A stretch of 64,000 bases of DNA from Chryseotalea sp. WA131a (GTDB taxonomy: Bacteria > Bacteroidota > Bacteroidia > Cytophagales > Cyclobacteriaceae), in NCBI GenBank assembly GCA_025370075.1, contig CP073016.1:434001-498000 (forward strand). The letters run 5' to 3'. This document shows positions 36,144 to 45,200 of this stretch, piece by piece. Below the pieces are notes generated by a model. The model did not search any database and had not been told where the DNA came from. It saw only the letters and a program-made list of their open reading frames with translations. Made by a program: the position numbers and the translations under genes. Within the stretch, counting starts at the first letter, position 1; every line of letters starts with the position of its first letter.

Positions 36144-37536
36144 CCCAGATTTTGGAGTAGAATAAAATAGTGACAAGGTGTCCTATATTTGAATATGGAA
36201 CACCACTATACCGATAAGTTAGTAACAGCGTGGGGCGGGATGAAAGAGATGAAAATATTGATTGACCAAACTGGGATCAGCAAGAAGTTGGCCGAGCTTG
36301 GTTTGCCTGAGAGCAAGAGTAACAACCGGATAGATGCCGTGGGAATAATAGAGAGTTTTTGGGTGGGCATCTGGATTGGTTGCTTTCGTTTTAGTCACAC
36401 AGCGGTGGTGCGGGTTGATGAAGTGTTGCGCCAGATATTTGGATGGAAGCGGGTTGCTTCGGGGACCACCTTCGGGCGTTTCTTTAAAAAGTTTACGCCC
36501 TCAATGAACCACCAAATTTTCATTGAACTGTACACGTGGTTTTTTGAGCAGATCCAATTCGACAATTACACGTTGGATATGGACAGCAGTGTGATCACCC
36601 GTTACGGGGAACAGGAGGGCAGCAAAAAAGGGTACAACCCCAAGAAGCCTGGCCGTGGCAGCCATCATCCCTTGTTTGCTTTTGTCAATGACATACGCAT
36701 GGTGGCCAATTGCTGGAACCGCAGCGGCAATACAGGGAGCAACAGCAACTGCATCCATTTTTTAGAAGAGACCTTTGCCATCCTCAAAAACAAAACAGTA
36801 GGGTTGTTCAGGGCCGATAGTGGGTTTTGTACCGGTACAGTCTTGGATTTCATTGAGCAGAGAAATATCCCCTACGTCATTGCCTGTAAGCTGTATGCCA
36901 ATTTACAAGCCAGCATTTATGGTATCACCCAATGGAATGCGATAGGCGAAGGCTTATGGGTATCGGAAATAAACTACCAGCAAGGCGGCTGGGGCAAAGC
37001 CCGTAGGATTGTGGTCATCAAACAAAGTGAAGAAATCAGGGCCAGGGCAACGGGTAAGAAGCTCAAGACATTATTCAGCAGCGTGGGCATAGCGGACGAA
37101 AAAGTGTACCGCAAAAGGTACCATGCCTTTGTCACTAACCAAGCCCTGCCGGCAACAGAAATATGGGAACAATATAAGCGCAGGGGTGATGCCGAAAACA
37201 GGATCAAGGAGTTGAAAGAAGATTTCGGTACAGAAGGCTTTTGCATGGATAGTTTTTGTGCTACTGAAACAGCTATGCGCTTTGTGATGGTAGCCTATAA
37301 TTTGATGAGCCTATTCCGGCAAATAACCCATCAAAAACAGCCACAGCCCAAGCTTTCCACATTAAGGTTCAACTGCTTTGCAGTTGGAAGTTGGGTAGAG
37401 CAAGAAGCCCAAAAATGGGTACTGAAAATGTCCGTCCAAATCAAAAGAAGGCAATGGTATGATGGATTATTCTCAAATCTCCAAAATATAAACCTGCCAC
37501 TAAGTCTGACTGGATAGTTCTACTGCAAAATCTGGG
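36144..37536 (+). mobile_element. IS1380-family insertion sequence with TTAAA target duplication
   Basis: Ends CCCAGATTTTGGAGTAGAA (left) and TTCTACTGCAAAATCTGGG (right) are near-perfect inverted repeats (18 of 19). TTAAA occurs at 36139-36143 and at 37537-37541, a 5-bp target duplication. The single transposase gene is complete, so the element may be active. Confidence 0.9.
36189..37517 (+). CDS. IS1380-family transposase
   Basis: 442 residues from ATG at 36189 (another Met 2 residues later). It has a DDE fold: Asp in TLDMDSSVITRYGEQEGSKKGYNP, Asp in LFRADSGF and Glu in GDAENRIKELKEDFG, plus the motif PGRGSHHPLFAF. This set is characteristic of IS1380. It is complete and in frame. Confidence 0.92.
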   Translation: MNMEHHYTDKLVTAWGGMKEMKILIDQTGISKKLAELGLPESKSNNRIDAVGIIESFWVGIWIGCFRFSHTAVVRVDEVLRQIFGWKRVASGTTFGRFFKKFTPSMNHQIFIELYTWFFEQIQFDNYTLDMDSSVITRYGEQEGSKKGYNPKKPGRGSHHPLFAFVNDIRMVANCWNRSGNTGSNSNCIHFLEETFAILKNKTVGLFRADSGFCTGTVLDFIEQRNIPYVIACKLYANLQASIYGITQWNAIGEGLWVSEINYQQGGWGKARRIVVIKQSEEIRARATGKKLKTLFSSVGIADEKVYRKRYHAFVTNQALPATEIWEQYKRRGDAENRIKELKEDFGTEGFCMDSFCATETAMRFVMVAYNLMSLFRQITHQKQPQPKLSTLRFNCFAVGSWVEQEAQKWVLKMSVQIKRRQWYDGLFSNLQNINLPLSLTG

Positions 37537-37719
37537 TTAAAGCAACTTGAACTTGATGGCTTGATAAGTCGAAAACAATACAATGAAATTCCACCAAGGG
37601 TCGAGTACTCGTTAACAGATTTCGGTAAATCTGTTTTACCTATCCTTGATCGTATTTGTGAGTGGGGCAAACAATTTGTCCCCGACAAACCATTCAAAGA
37701 GGAAATGGAGTATAATTGA
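37537..37719 (+). pseudogene. C-terminal fragment of an HxlR-family regulator
   Basis: Sixty codons open at the IS border with LKQLELDGLISRKQYNEIPP, RVEYSLTDFGKSVLPILD and EWGKQF, the recognised winged-helix end of HxlR proteins, to a TGA at 37717-37719. The N-terminal DNA-binding part should lie to the left but is absent. Confidence 0.8.
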
Positions 37720-37793
37720 AGAGCTCCTCCCTCATAGCTCGCAAAGTCAATCTATGTCGTTCTTGGATGTATTCTCCACGAAGAATGCGAATG

Positions 37794-37926
37794 GCCTACA
37801 ACGTAAATATTTGCGATCGGGCGGGATTTTGAAACTACGTCCTGTCCCCAGCACCGAACGCAATAAAGATAACAAAACTTTGAACTACACGTCACCCCCG
37901 CCTGGCGCAAATATATTGTTATAGCC
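37794..37926 (-). repeat. attC-like palindromic repeat, copy 5
   Basis: 133 bp, close to copy 1 (both have ATTTGCGATCGGGCGGG and CGCAAATATATTG). Core CGTCCTGTCCC is present. On the minus strand it begins with GGCTATAAC and ends GTTGTAGGC. The first end pairs with 38669-38677. Confidence 0.8.
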
Positions 37927-37936
37927 AGTGCTTACT

Positions 37937-38647
37937 CTATTTTTCATAATAGTAGGTTCTCGTCAACCCGTAACCTGTTTTCTTATTATTTTCTTGTCCC
38001 CATTTTTCAAAATCACTGTGTCCAGACGTTTTCCAGTCAATGTAGTTTCTTACTAGTTCTAAATCTTCTTCCAGTTCTTTCGTCCAACGTTCTCTTTGTT
38101 CAGCGGTCGTTAATAGCCTTATTTGCTCTTTTATTTTCTCTCCGAGTTGAATGTCGTCAAAAGGTTTCCCAATATAGCCTTCTGGTAAGTGATGAACAGA
38201 ATAATAAATGTTATATGTCCACCAACTTAAAATTGTCTGTCTTGCTAAGTCGTCCGCTGGATTAATTTCTAATGCTTTAAATAGATGCTCCTCACTTCGA
38301 TAATATTTTCCGTACCAACGAAATGGGTTCCCGTCAGTCTCTTCTTTCTCACACCATTTTAGTAAAGTTGGTTTAATCAATTTCTCACTCAACGGTTGAG
38401 GAAAAGGTCCATAATCAGCATCTTCAACTGTCTCAAAGAATGGGAACAGAAATTTTACAAATTCAATTTTCTTTTCAATCGTCCAGTCTACGGTTGATTT
38501 CAAAAAATTGTCAAGATGTTTAAAAGCTTCTTTTCGTAAACCTTTTTCTCTGTCCAAGCAATAGTTAACATAGTCTGTCCAGTCGGAATTTTTCAAAGCC
38601 GCATTTCCTACTGTCACGAGAGCTATATTCTGGTCTTTTGCTATCAT
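37937..38647 (-). CDS. Hypothetical protein in a cassette (DUF-like)
   Basis: 236 residues from the ATG at 38647 (MIAKDQNIALVTVGN). The longer frame to 38854 crosses the cassette start GTTATAGCC at 38669-38677, so that extension is probably not coding. The protein is all-helical, with W-rich stretches (FRWYGKYYRSEEHLFKALE, ILSWWTYNIYYSVHH) and tandem TPR-like helices. No family is recognised. It is 10 bp from the end of attC-like copy 5. Confidence 0.6.
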   Translation of the reverse strand: MIAKDQNIALVTVGNAALKNSDWTDYVNYCLDREKGLRKEAFKHLDNFLKSTVDWTIEKKIEFVKFLFPFFETVEDADYGPFPQPLSEKLIKPTLLKWCEKEETDGNPFRWYGKYYRSEEHLFKALEINPADDLARQTILSWWTYNIYYSVHHLPEGYIGKPFDDIQLGEKIKEQIRLLTTAEQRERWTKELEEDLELVRNYIDWKTSGHSDFEKWGQENNKKTGYGLTRTYYYEK

Positions 38648-38764
38648 TGTTCGTGTCGTCCTAGCATTGGCTATAACATTAGTATATGCGCAACGGCTCA
38701 GTTCTATATTTTTGATGTCTTTTATTGATACTGCAAAAAAGGGGCTTTCTACAATGCGTGTCAA

Positions 38765-38802
38765 CGGGGAAAACCACGTATTTTTGAACATGGTTTTCCC
38801 CG
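38765..38802. repeat. 12-bp inverted repeat
   Basis: CGGGGAAAACCA (38765-38776) and TGGTTTTCCCCG (38791-38802) flank 14 bases. It lies between the cassette gene and the VOC lipoprotein gene, at the far side of the cassette start, and may be the end of the VOC transcription unit or part of a degenerate cassette site. Confidence 0.5.
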
Positions 38803-38946
38803 TATTTTTCTGAAATGGGCTAAAAAGGATGGCACGGTGGGTATTTCGGATCAACTTTTTCAGGCGGGATTGGTAAGACCGACCAAGGGCTGTTTTTAAT
38901 TCGTATCCAAATTCTGACGTTTTGGTTCTTGCCGTTACTATTTACC

Positions 38947-39573
38947 TCACTTAAGTTCTGAAAGTATCAACTTTTTCTGCTTAAGTGTATTCCTCATTGC
39001 CTTTTCTCTAACTTTTGGATCATTGCTGTTTATCAGATCAAAATATTCAACAGGAACAACCTGCCACGATAAACCATATTTGTCTTTACACCAACCGCAA
39101 GAGCCTTCTTGTCCACCATTTGCGGTCAACGCGTTCCAATAATAATCTACTTCTGCCTGGTCTTTGCAATTAATAACAAACGAAACAGATTCATTGAACT
39201 TAAAGTATGGCCCGGCAGCCAAAATGCTAAATTCCATATCGCCAATTTGCATAATCGCTGTTTCAAAGCTGTCTTGACCTCCTTGCTCTTTTGCTTCTGG
39301 TGGATTCTCGTATCGGTGATACTCTTTCATTTTGCCATCTTTGAAAATTGACAGATAGTAATCTACTACTGCTTTTGCATCACTGTCAACCCATAGACAA
39401 GGTGTTATTTTTTGTGTAATCATATCAGTCTTATTTTTTAACGTTTGATTGGAAGCTGTATCCATTTTATTGCCTTGACGAGAATCCTGTTGAGAATTGC
39501 CACAACCTATTGAGTTAACTATTACTAATGTCGTCAAAAATTTATAGACATACGTTTTTGCAAGTGTATTCAT
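38947..39573 (-). CDS. VOC-family (PhnB-like) protein with lipoprotein signal
   Basis: 208 residues. A hydrophobic N-terminus ends in a lipobox-like NSIGC (about 24), followed by a polar linker and a VOC fold of the PhnB/DUF1 type: TPCLWVDSDAKAVVDYYLSIF, then MEFSILAAG, SVSFVINCKDQAEVDYYW and CGWCKDKYGLSWQVVP. PhnB-like proteins are normally cytosolic, so the lipoprotein signal is unusual. It is the last gene of an operon with the SRPBCC and ArsR genes, 2 bp from the former. Confidence 0.75.
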   Translation of the reverse strand: MNTLAKTYVYKFLTTLVIVNSIGCGNSQQDSRQGNKMDTASNQTLKNKTDMITQKITPCLWVDSDAKAVVDYYLSIFKDGKMKEYHRYENPPEAKEQGGQDSFETAIMQIGDMEFSILAAGPYFKFNESVSFVINCKDQAEVDYYWNALTANGGQEGSCGWCKDKYGLSWQVVPVEYFDLINSNDPKVREKAMRNTLKQKKLILSELK

Positions 39574-39575
39574 TT

Positions 39576-40097
39576 TTATTTTAGGTTACTTAACAATTCT
39601 TCTAACTGATTTAATCCCATACTGAAGCCTTCTCTGAAACCCATTTCAATAGTTTGTTCCAGGTCCTCTGGTTTATCAAAAGTGGACATAATCGTTACAA
39701 GCACACGATTGTTTGCTTCTGTGAACTTAGTTTCCCAAAAATTTTGCGCATAGACCGGATTGATTGTTCCGTTTTCATCGCAAAATCCGTCTTTAACCGT
39801 AAAGGATTGTTTTTCAGCGATAGAGATATAACTCCACTTACTCCAGATTTCCTGGGCATTGAGTTTTATCCTTTCGCCATTCTCGTTGAGCATGGTATAT
39901 AACCAATAACCGCCCTCGCGAAAATCCAAATATTTTGTTTCATTTCGCAAAGGTGCAGGAGCCCACCATTGGTCAAGCAATTCAGCTGTTGTCCACGCTT
40001 CCCAAACTAAATCAAGGTCTGCGTTAAACTCACGCTTGATGTGAATGGAACTGTTTTCCTTATCAACGATAAAGTCGAATAGTAATGCTGTTTTCAT
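39576..40097 (-). CDS. SRPBCC/AHSA1-domain protein
   Basis: 173 residues with the AHSA1-like motifs SIHIKREFNADLDLVWEAWT and LLDQWWAPAP, ending in helix QLEELLSNLK. The helix-grip fold binds hydrophobic ligands. It overlaps the ArsR gene by 4 bp and precedes the VOC gene by 2 bp, a grouping common in Bacteroidota and actinobacteria. Confidence 0.85.
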   Translation of the reverse strand: MKTALLFDFIVDKENSSIHIKREFNADLDLVWEAWTTAELLDQWWAPAPLRNETKYLDFREGGYWLYTMLNENGERIKLNAQEIWSKWSYISIAEKQSFTVKDGFCDENGTINPVYAQNFWETKFTEANNRVLVTIMSTFDKPEDLEQTIEMGFREGFSMGLNQLEELLSNLK

Positions 40098-40420
40098 TTT
40101 CTTTTGTTTTTGGTAGTTAATAATACTTCATCGAGTTGATTGAAACGTGTTTCCCAAATCTTACGTAATGGGTTGAGCCATTTGTCAATCTCCTTTATTT
40201 TGTTGATTTCAATTTGGTAATAGATTTCACGCCCTTGTTGTTTTGTGGTTGCTAACTCGCACTCTGTCAAAATTTTTAAGTGTTTGGAAACCGCCTGTCG
40301 TGTTGTGTCAAAGTGTTCGGCAATGGCGTTTGGTGTCATTGCCTGTAATGCAATGAGTGTAATAATCGCCCTTCTGGTCGGGTCGGCTATAGCTTGAAAA
40401 ATATCTCGTCTTGTTTGCAT
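40094..40420 (-). CDS. ArsR-family winged-helix repressor
   Basis: 108 residues from the ATG at 40418-40420 (MQTRRDIFQAIADPTRRAII). The frame continues upstream to 40453 but those codons are the palindromic operator. The winged helix is TPNAIAEHFDTTRQAVSKHLKILTECELAT; no cysteine metal site is visible, so it may sense something other than a metal. It likely represses its own operon. Confidence 0.85.
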   Translation of the reverse strand: MQTRRDIFQAIADPTRRAIITLIALQAMTPNAIAEHFDTTRQAVSKHLKILTECELATTKQQGREIYYQIEINKIKEIDKWLNPLRKIWETRFNQLDEVLLTTKNKRK

Positions 40421-40422
40421 AA

Positions 40423-40470
40423 TGCAACCATATGGTTGCAAATATGTGTTCAATTATTTAGTTGCGCAAA
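40423..40470 (-). promoter_or_regulatory. Promoter and perfect operator palindrome of the ArsR operon
   Basis: TGCAACCATATGGTTGCA (40423-40440) is a perfect 18-bp palindrome ending 3 bp before the preferred ArsR start. On the minus strand CATATTTG (40438-40445) and TTTG (40467-40470), 21 nt apart, approximate the Bacteroidota promoter TTTG/TAnnTTTG (one mismatch in the -7 box). The palindrome is the obvious site for the ArsR protein. Confidence 0.7.
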
Positions 40471-40580
40471 TTATATTTAAGATATTTCGATCCTTTTAAG
40501 AGTTGAGTGCCAGCAGAGAGGTGGACAAAAAAGATAGCCGATACATTTAGTAAGCATCACATCAATTGGTGAAAGTTTTT

Positions 40581-40817
40581 TCACTTTATCTTTTCCTTAC
40601 ACATTCTAAGTATTTCAAGGTGCTCTTTCGATGTATACAAAGTAGCATCTATCCAACTTTTCAATTCCATATCCTCTCTTTTATCCGGCCGTCTTTCAAA
40701 TAGTCGAATAAATCTTTCGTGTCGATCAGCTAATGCCTGACACCATTTTTTATTGAATTGTTGCCCTTGTAATTCTGATAGTTCATTATTGTCAATCTCC
40801 GCGCTACGTGTTTCCAC
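40581..40817 (-). CDS. DUF4142-like fragment or small protein
   Basis: 78 residues. The stretch KWCQALADRHERFIRLFERRP, LKSWIDATLYTSKEHLEILR matches the C-terminal half of the ferritin-like DUF4142 domain (DH...LFE..., LKxWIxxTLxxLxxHL). The first half is not present, so it is either a truncated gene or a short homologue. Confidence 0.45.
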   Translation of the reverse strand: METRSAEIDNNELSELQGQQFNKKWCQALADRHERFIRLFERRPDKREDMELKSWIDATLYTSKEHLEILRMCKEKIK

Positions 40818-41026
40818 AATTGGGGTATTCGTTGTGAATATATTTCTACAACTTGTTTACGACTGGGTAAGTTGTTTCTAAGCATACTCACAATCCGAGG
40901 CAAATTGGCATTTACCGTTTGGCTTCAAAGTTGTCATCTAAGTGACCGTATCAGTCATCAAACATCATGAGGGTAATCATTTATCTACTTCAAAAGTAGA
41001 ATCACTTTTACGAAAAGATTAACACT

Positions 41027-41506
41027 ATGAACCACGTACACATTCATCTTTTAATAACCCATCTTCCGATTTTCGGATCGATCTTGGGTGGTCTTGTAAT
41101 AGCGCACGGCATCGGTACCAAAAGCTATCAAACAGTAGTTGCCGCGTATTACGTAATAATTCTTTCCTGTGTAGGAGCAGTTATTGCCTATCTCACAGGC
41201 GAGGGAGCCGAAGAGGCTGTTGAGGATATTCAGGGAGTTGCAAAAAACATGATTGAGCAGCACGAGGATTTTGCTTTGTATGCTTTAGTCGCATTGATCG
41301 CTGCCGGGGTTGTTTCCTTACTAGGCCTTTACCTCACAATAAAGAAATCATCGCTGGCAAATACAGTTGCGTTGGTCACTCTTTTTGTTGCTATCATCAG
41401 TTTTGGGTTAGTGGCAAGAACAGGCTATTTAGGTGGACAAATCAGACATACTGAAATTGGTACAACATCACCTGCACCGGTAGGTAGTGAAAAAGATGAC
41501 GATTGA
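41027..41506 (+). CDS. DUF2231-like small membrane protein
   Basis: 159 residues with four hydrophobic helices and conserved His in VHIHLLITHLPIFGS and GEGAEEAVEDI. The arrangement resembles the DUF2231 membrane family, possibly a haem or electron-transfer protein. It lies 26 bp before the cupin gene on the same strand. Confidence 0.6.
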   Translation: MNHVHIHLLITHLPIFGSILGGLVIAHGIGTKSYQTVVAAYYVIILSCVGAVIAYLTGEGAEEAVEDIQGVAKNMIEQHEDFALYALVALIAAGVVSLLGLYLTIKKSSLANTVALVTLFVAIISFGLVARTGYLGGQIRHTEIGTTSPAPVGSEKDDD

Positions 41507-41532
41507 GTTCTTTAACAAGAAAATAAAGCAAA

Positions 41533-42060
41533 ATGAAAACAACATACTTACTTCCGGCCATTCTCATTATCGTACTTGGTGCATGCAACAGCAAGCCCAA
41601 CAAGCAGGGCGAAATAGACGATCCGGAATTTAACCCAAACACGACAACACTAAACCCATCAACCATGAAAGGATTTGCAGCAAATATTGAAAAGGATGTT
41701 TTGGAGAACAGTAATTTCAGAAAAGTGCTTTATACGGGGCAACACATGCAACTTGTATTAATGACGCTGACGCCTGGTGAAGAAATTGGTGAAGAGACCC
41801 ATTTGAAAAGCGATCAATTCTTTCGGTTTGAAAGTGGAACCGGAAAATGTATAGTTAATGGAAAAGAATATGGAATAGAAGCTGGCGATGTGGTACTTGT
41901 GCCATCTGGTGCTAAACATAATGTGATTAACACAGGAGCTATTGACTTGAAACTTTATACGATATATGCGTTGCCCAATCATAAAGATGGCATTGTAAGG
42001 GCAACTAAAGAAGACGCGTCAAAGCATGAAGCAAAATTTGATGGCAAGACAACAGAATAA
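41533..42060 (+). CDS. Cupin-domain lipoprotein
   Basis: 175 residues. Lipoprotein signal MKTTYLLPAILIIVLGACNSK (Cys18), then a cupin: TPGEEIGEETHLKSDQFFRFESGTG has the usual GxxxxxHxxxxxxxxE-type pattern, followed by VNGKEYGIEAGDVVLVPSGAKHNVINTG with the second His. It should bind a metal ion in the periplasm. The substrate is unknown. Confidence 0.85.
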   Translation: MKTTYLLPAILIIVLGACNSKPNKQGEIDDPEFNPNTTTLNPSTMKGFAANIEKDVLENSNFRKVLYTGQHMQLVLMTLTPGEEIGEETHLKSDQFFRFESGTGKCIVNGKEYGIEAGDVVLVPSGAKHNVINTGAIDLKLYTIYALPNHKDGIVRATKEDASKHEAKFDGKTTE

Positions 42061-42239
42061 ATCTCTTGCATGGTGATGATTTCGATTTCAGAAACAATGT
42101 TATGCTCTCCGCAGAAATCAAGCATCTCTTGTGTTTCAGCAATGCCACCAATGAGGGAACCGGCTACAGATTTTCTTCCCAAAATCAGTGTTGGTGGGGT
42201 ATTTAAGTGGACTTGAACCAATTCTAAACACGGTTCCAA
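42060..42239 (-). pseudogene. Fragment of a zinc alcohol dehydrogenase (YahK/CAD type)
   Basis: Sixty codons on the minus strand hold LGRKSVAGSLIGGIAETQEM and LDFCGEHNIVSEIEII, a highly characteristic piece of the nucleotide-binding half of NAD(P)-dependent alcohol dehydrogenases. The remainder is missing on both sides: the frame then runs antisense to the cupin gene. It is a remnant. Confidence 0.75.
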
Positions 42240-42266
42240 AAGAAACTAAAGGTTGCCGTACCTTTT

Positions 42267-45200
42267 TTAGACATCAGTTGTCGCCAATGAGATTCTGATT
42301 TCTGTTTTAGCTTTTCTACCAATCTCAATAGTTACTTCATGTTCTTTTTTATCGTTGGTCAACTGAAAAAACTGGCCGGGCTGCATTTCAGCGTCCATAA
42401 AAATCTCCGTTGTTTCCCTATCTGAACCCTGATTCACCATAATGTTGTACACTGTTTCTTCAAATCGATATTTCACCGAAAATGATTTCCATGTAACCGG
42501 AATACAGGGTTCAACTTTCAACGTGTTGCCTTCCCGCGTCAAACCAAGAAACGATTCCAAAATAAGTTGATACATCCAACCCGCAGAGCCTGTGTACCAC
42601 GTCCATCCACCACGGCCAACATGTGGAGCCACGCCATACACATCTGCAGCCACCACGTAGGGTTCAACTTTATAGGTGGCTATCTCATTTGCAGTGGCAC
42701 CATGTTGTATAGGGTTAATTAATCTCAAGAGCTCTTCCGTTTTTTCCACGTCACCCAGTTTCGCAAAAGCCATCACCGCCCAAATAGCTGCGTGCGTGTA
42801 TTGTCCACCGTTTTCGCGTACACCCGGCACGTAACCTTTGATGTAACCCGGGTCCATCTCAGACGTATCAAATGGTGGATCGAGCAATTGAATCAATCCC
42901 TTCTCTCTATTCACCAAAAATTTATCCACAGCTTGCATTGCTGAGCGAGATCGCTCAGGTTCTCCGCCTTCCGACAGTATTGACCAGCTTTGCGAAATAG
43001 CATCGATTTTACATTCTATGTTATCTTTTGATCCCAGTGGCGTGCCGTCATCAAAATAAGCGCGCAGGTACCACTCTCCATCCCACGCATGGAGGGCAAT
43101 ATTTTTCTTCAACAACTTTGCGTTCGTTTCACAAGTTTCTACAAAGACCACATCTCCCCGAAGGGTTGCTACCTTTTTAAACCGCATTAGGGTATCGTAC
43201 AGAAAAAAAGCAAGCCACACGCTTTCACCCTTGCCATCAATACCAATTCTGTTCATGCCATCATTCCAATCGCCCGAGCCTTTTAGTGGCAGGCCGTGTT
43301 CGCCAAATCGTAGCGCATGTACAATAGCTTGTTTGCAGTGATCATACACTGTAGCTTGCTGATCAGAGGTGATGGGCAAATCATAATACGATTCTTCGTG
43401 CGGGTTTAATATTCTTCCTTGAATGAAAGAAGTAGTTTCGTCAAGTAGTTGTATATCTCCTGTTGTTGAGATATATCTACTCGTTACATACGGAAGCCAC
43501 ACAAAATCATCTGAACATAATGTACGCACACCTCTGCCGTGTGGTGGATGCCACCAATGCTGTACATCGCCTTCGAGGAATTGATGCGATGCACAACGTA
43601 CTATTTGTTCACGTGTTAAATGAGGTTGTGTATGCATAAGCGCCAGCACATCTTGCAATTGGTCGCGAAAGCCGTACGCTCCGCCCGACTGGTACAAACC
43701 ACTTCTTCCCCACAATCTGCATGCAAGCACTTGGTACAACAGCCATCCGTTTGCTAAAATATTGATGGACGCATCGGGTGTATCAACTTGTACGGCACTT
43801 AATGTATCGCTCCAAAATTGTTTTACCTGTTCCAATGACCGAGAAGCCGCAGCACTTCCTTGAAAACGTTTGATGGTAGCAACCGCCTCTGCTACATTTT
43901 GGCCAGCCCCTATCTTAAAAATAATTTTGCGTTCTTTTCCACTCTCCAATTCAAATGGAACTTGTATGGCTGCGCAACTATCCATGCCAGCACCAGATTT
44001 ACCGGACAGCCGCGTGTGGCTCATTGCTTCCGGATTTTGAAGTGTGCCATTTCGCCCAATGAATTCTACACGATCGGTTGTATACGTGTAGGTTGGTTCG
44101 TCCACATCGAAGAAGGCAACATAGTTTTGAAATTCGGTGTTGTACGGATTTTTTGCAATGAGTGCCCCACTGGTAGAGTCCAACTCCGTTACCAGATGCA
44201 TCACCGATTTAGATCGGAACTCGCCCATTACCCATTCCACATAACCGGTTGCTGTCAGTTTGCGCCAGCGCCCCGATTGATTAGCAATATTGATAACGAC
44301 AAATTTTATGGGTGATTCCGTATCTACATAAACGCATACTTCTGATTTGATTCCATCTTCGATGTGTTCAAAACTACTATAACCAAATCCATGTTTAGTG
44401 ATGTACGGAGATTGCCCAAGAGCAGGGCGGCCCATCGGTGACCAAAATTCTCCAGTCTCTTCATCGCGTAAGTAAAAAGCTTCTCCGCTTTGGTCGAGGA
44501 TCGGATCGTTTTTCCAAGGTGTGATCCTAAACTCATGTGCATTTTCAAACCACGTGTAGGAAGAACCACGCTCCGATACGATGGTGCCAAAATGCGGATT
44601 CGCGATTACGTTTATCCAAGGCAGTGGCGTATGCTTTTTTTCATCGATGATGATGATGTATTCTTTACCATCCGCAGAAAATCCTCCCGTGCCATTAAAA
44701 AATTGAAGTCCTTGTGGCATTTCCAGCTTACGATGGGTATGTGAATAAGATGTAGAATGAATTAACTTGGGCATCGGAGCTTTGACAGATATTCGTTTGT
44801 TTACCTGATCCTCCAGTGTTCCCTTCATATCAGAAATGATAACACGAGCAACGGTCTGAAATAAAATTCGATCTTCGGCTGATACCTGATCGATAGGCCT
44901 TACAAAAATCCTCCCTCTTTTCTCTATCGCATGAATGCCAACGCTGGCAGCGATCAAACCTTGTATCTCTTCCTGTAACACATGGCGATAGACACTTGGG
45001 TCCTCGTTGAGTACAACCAGATCAACGGCCAAACCATTCATATTCCAGTAGGCTTGTGCTTTAATCAATTGTTTCACGATGGAAATATTTTCAGCATCGG
45101 TAATTTGCACAAGCACAATGGGTAAATCGCCCGATATAGAATAACTCCACAGGGCAGATTGACCGCGTTGGTTTTTCAACATCACACTGGGCTGTGTGCG

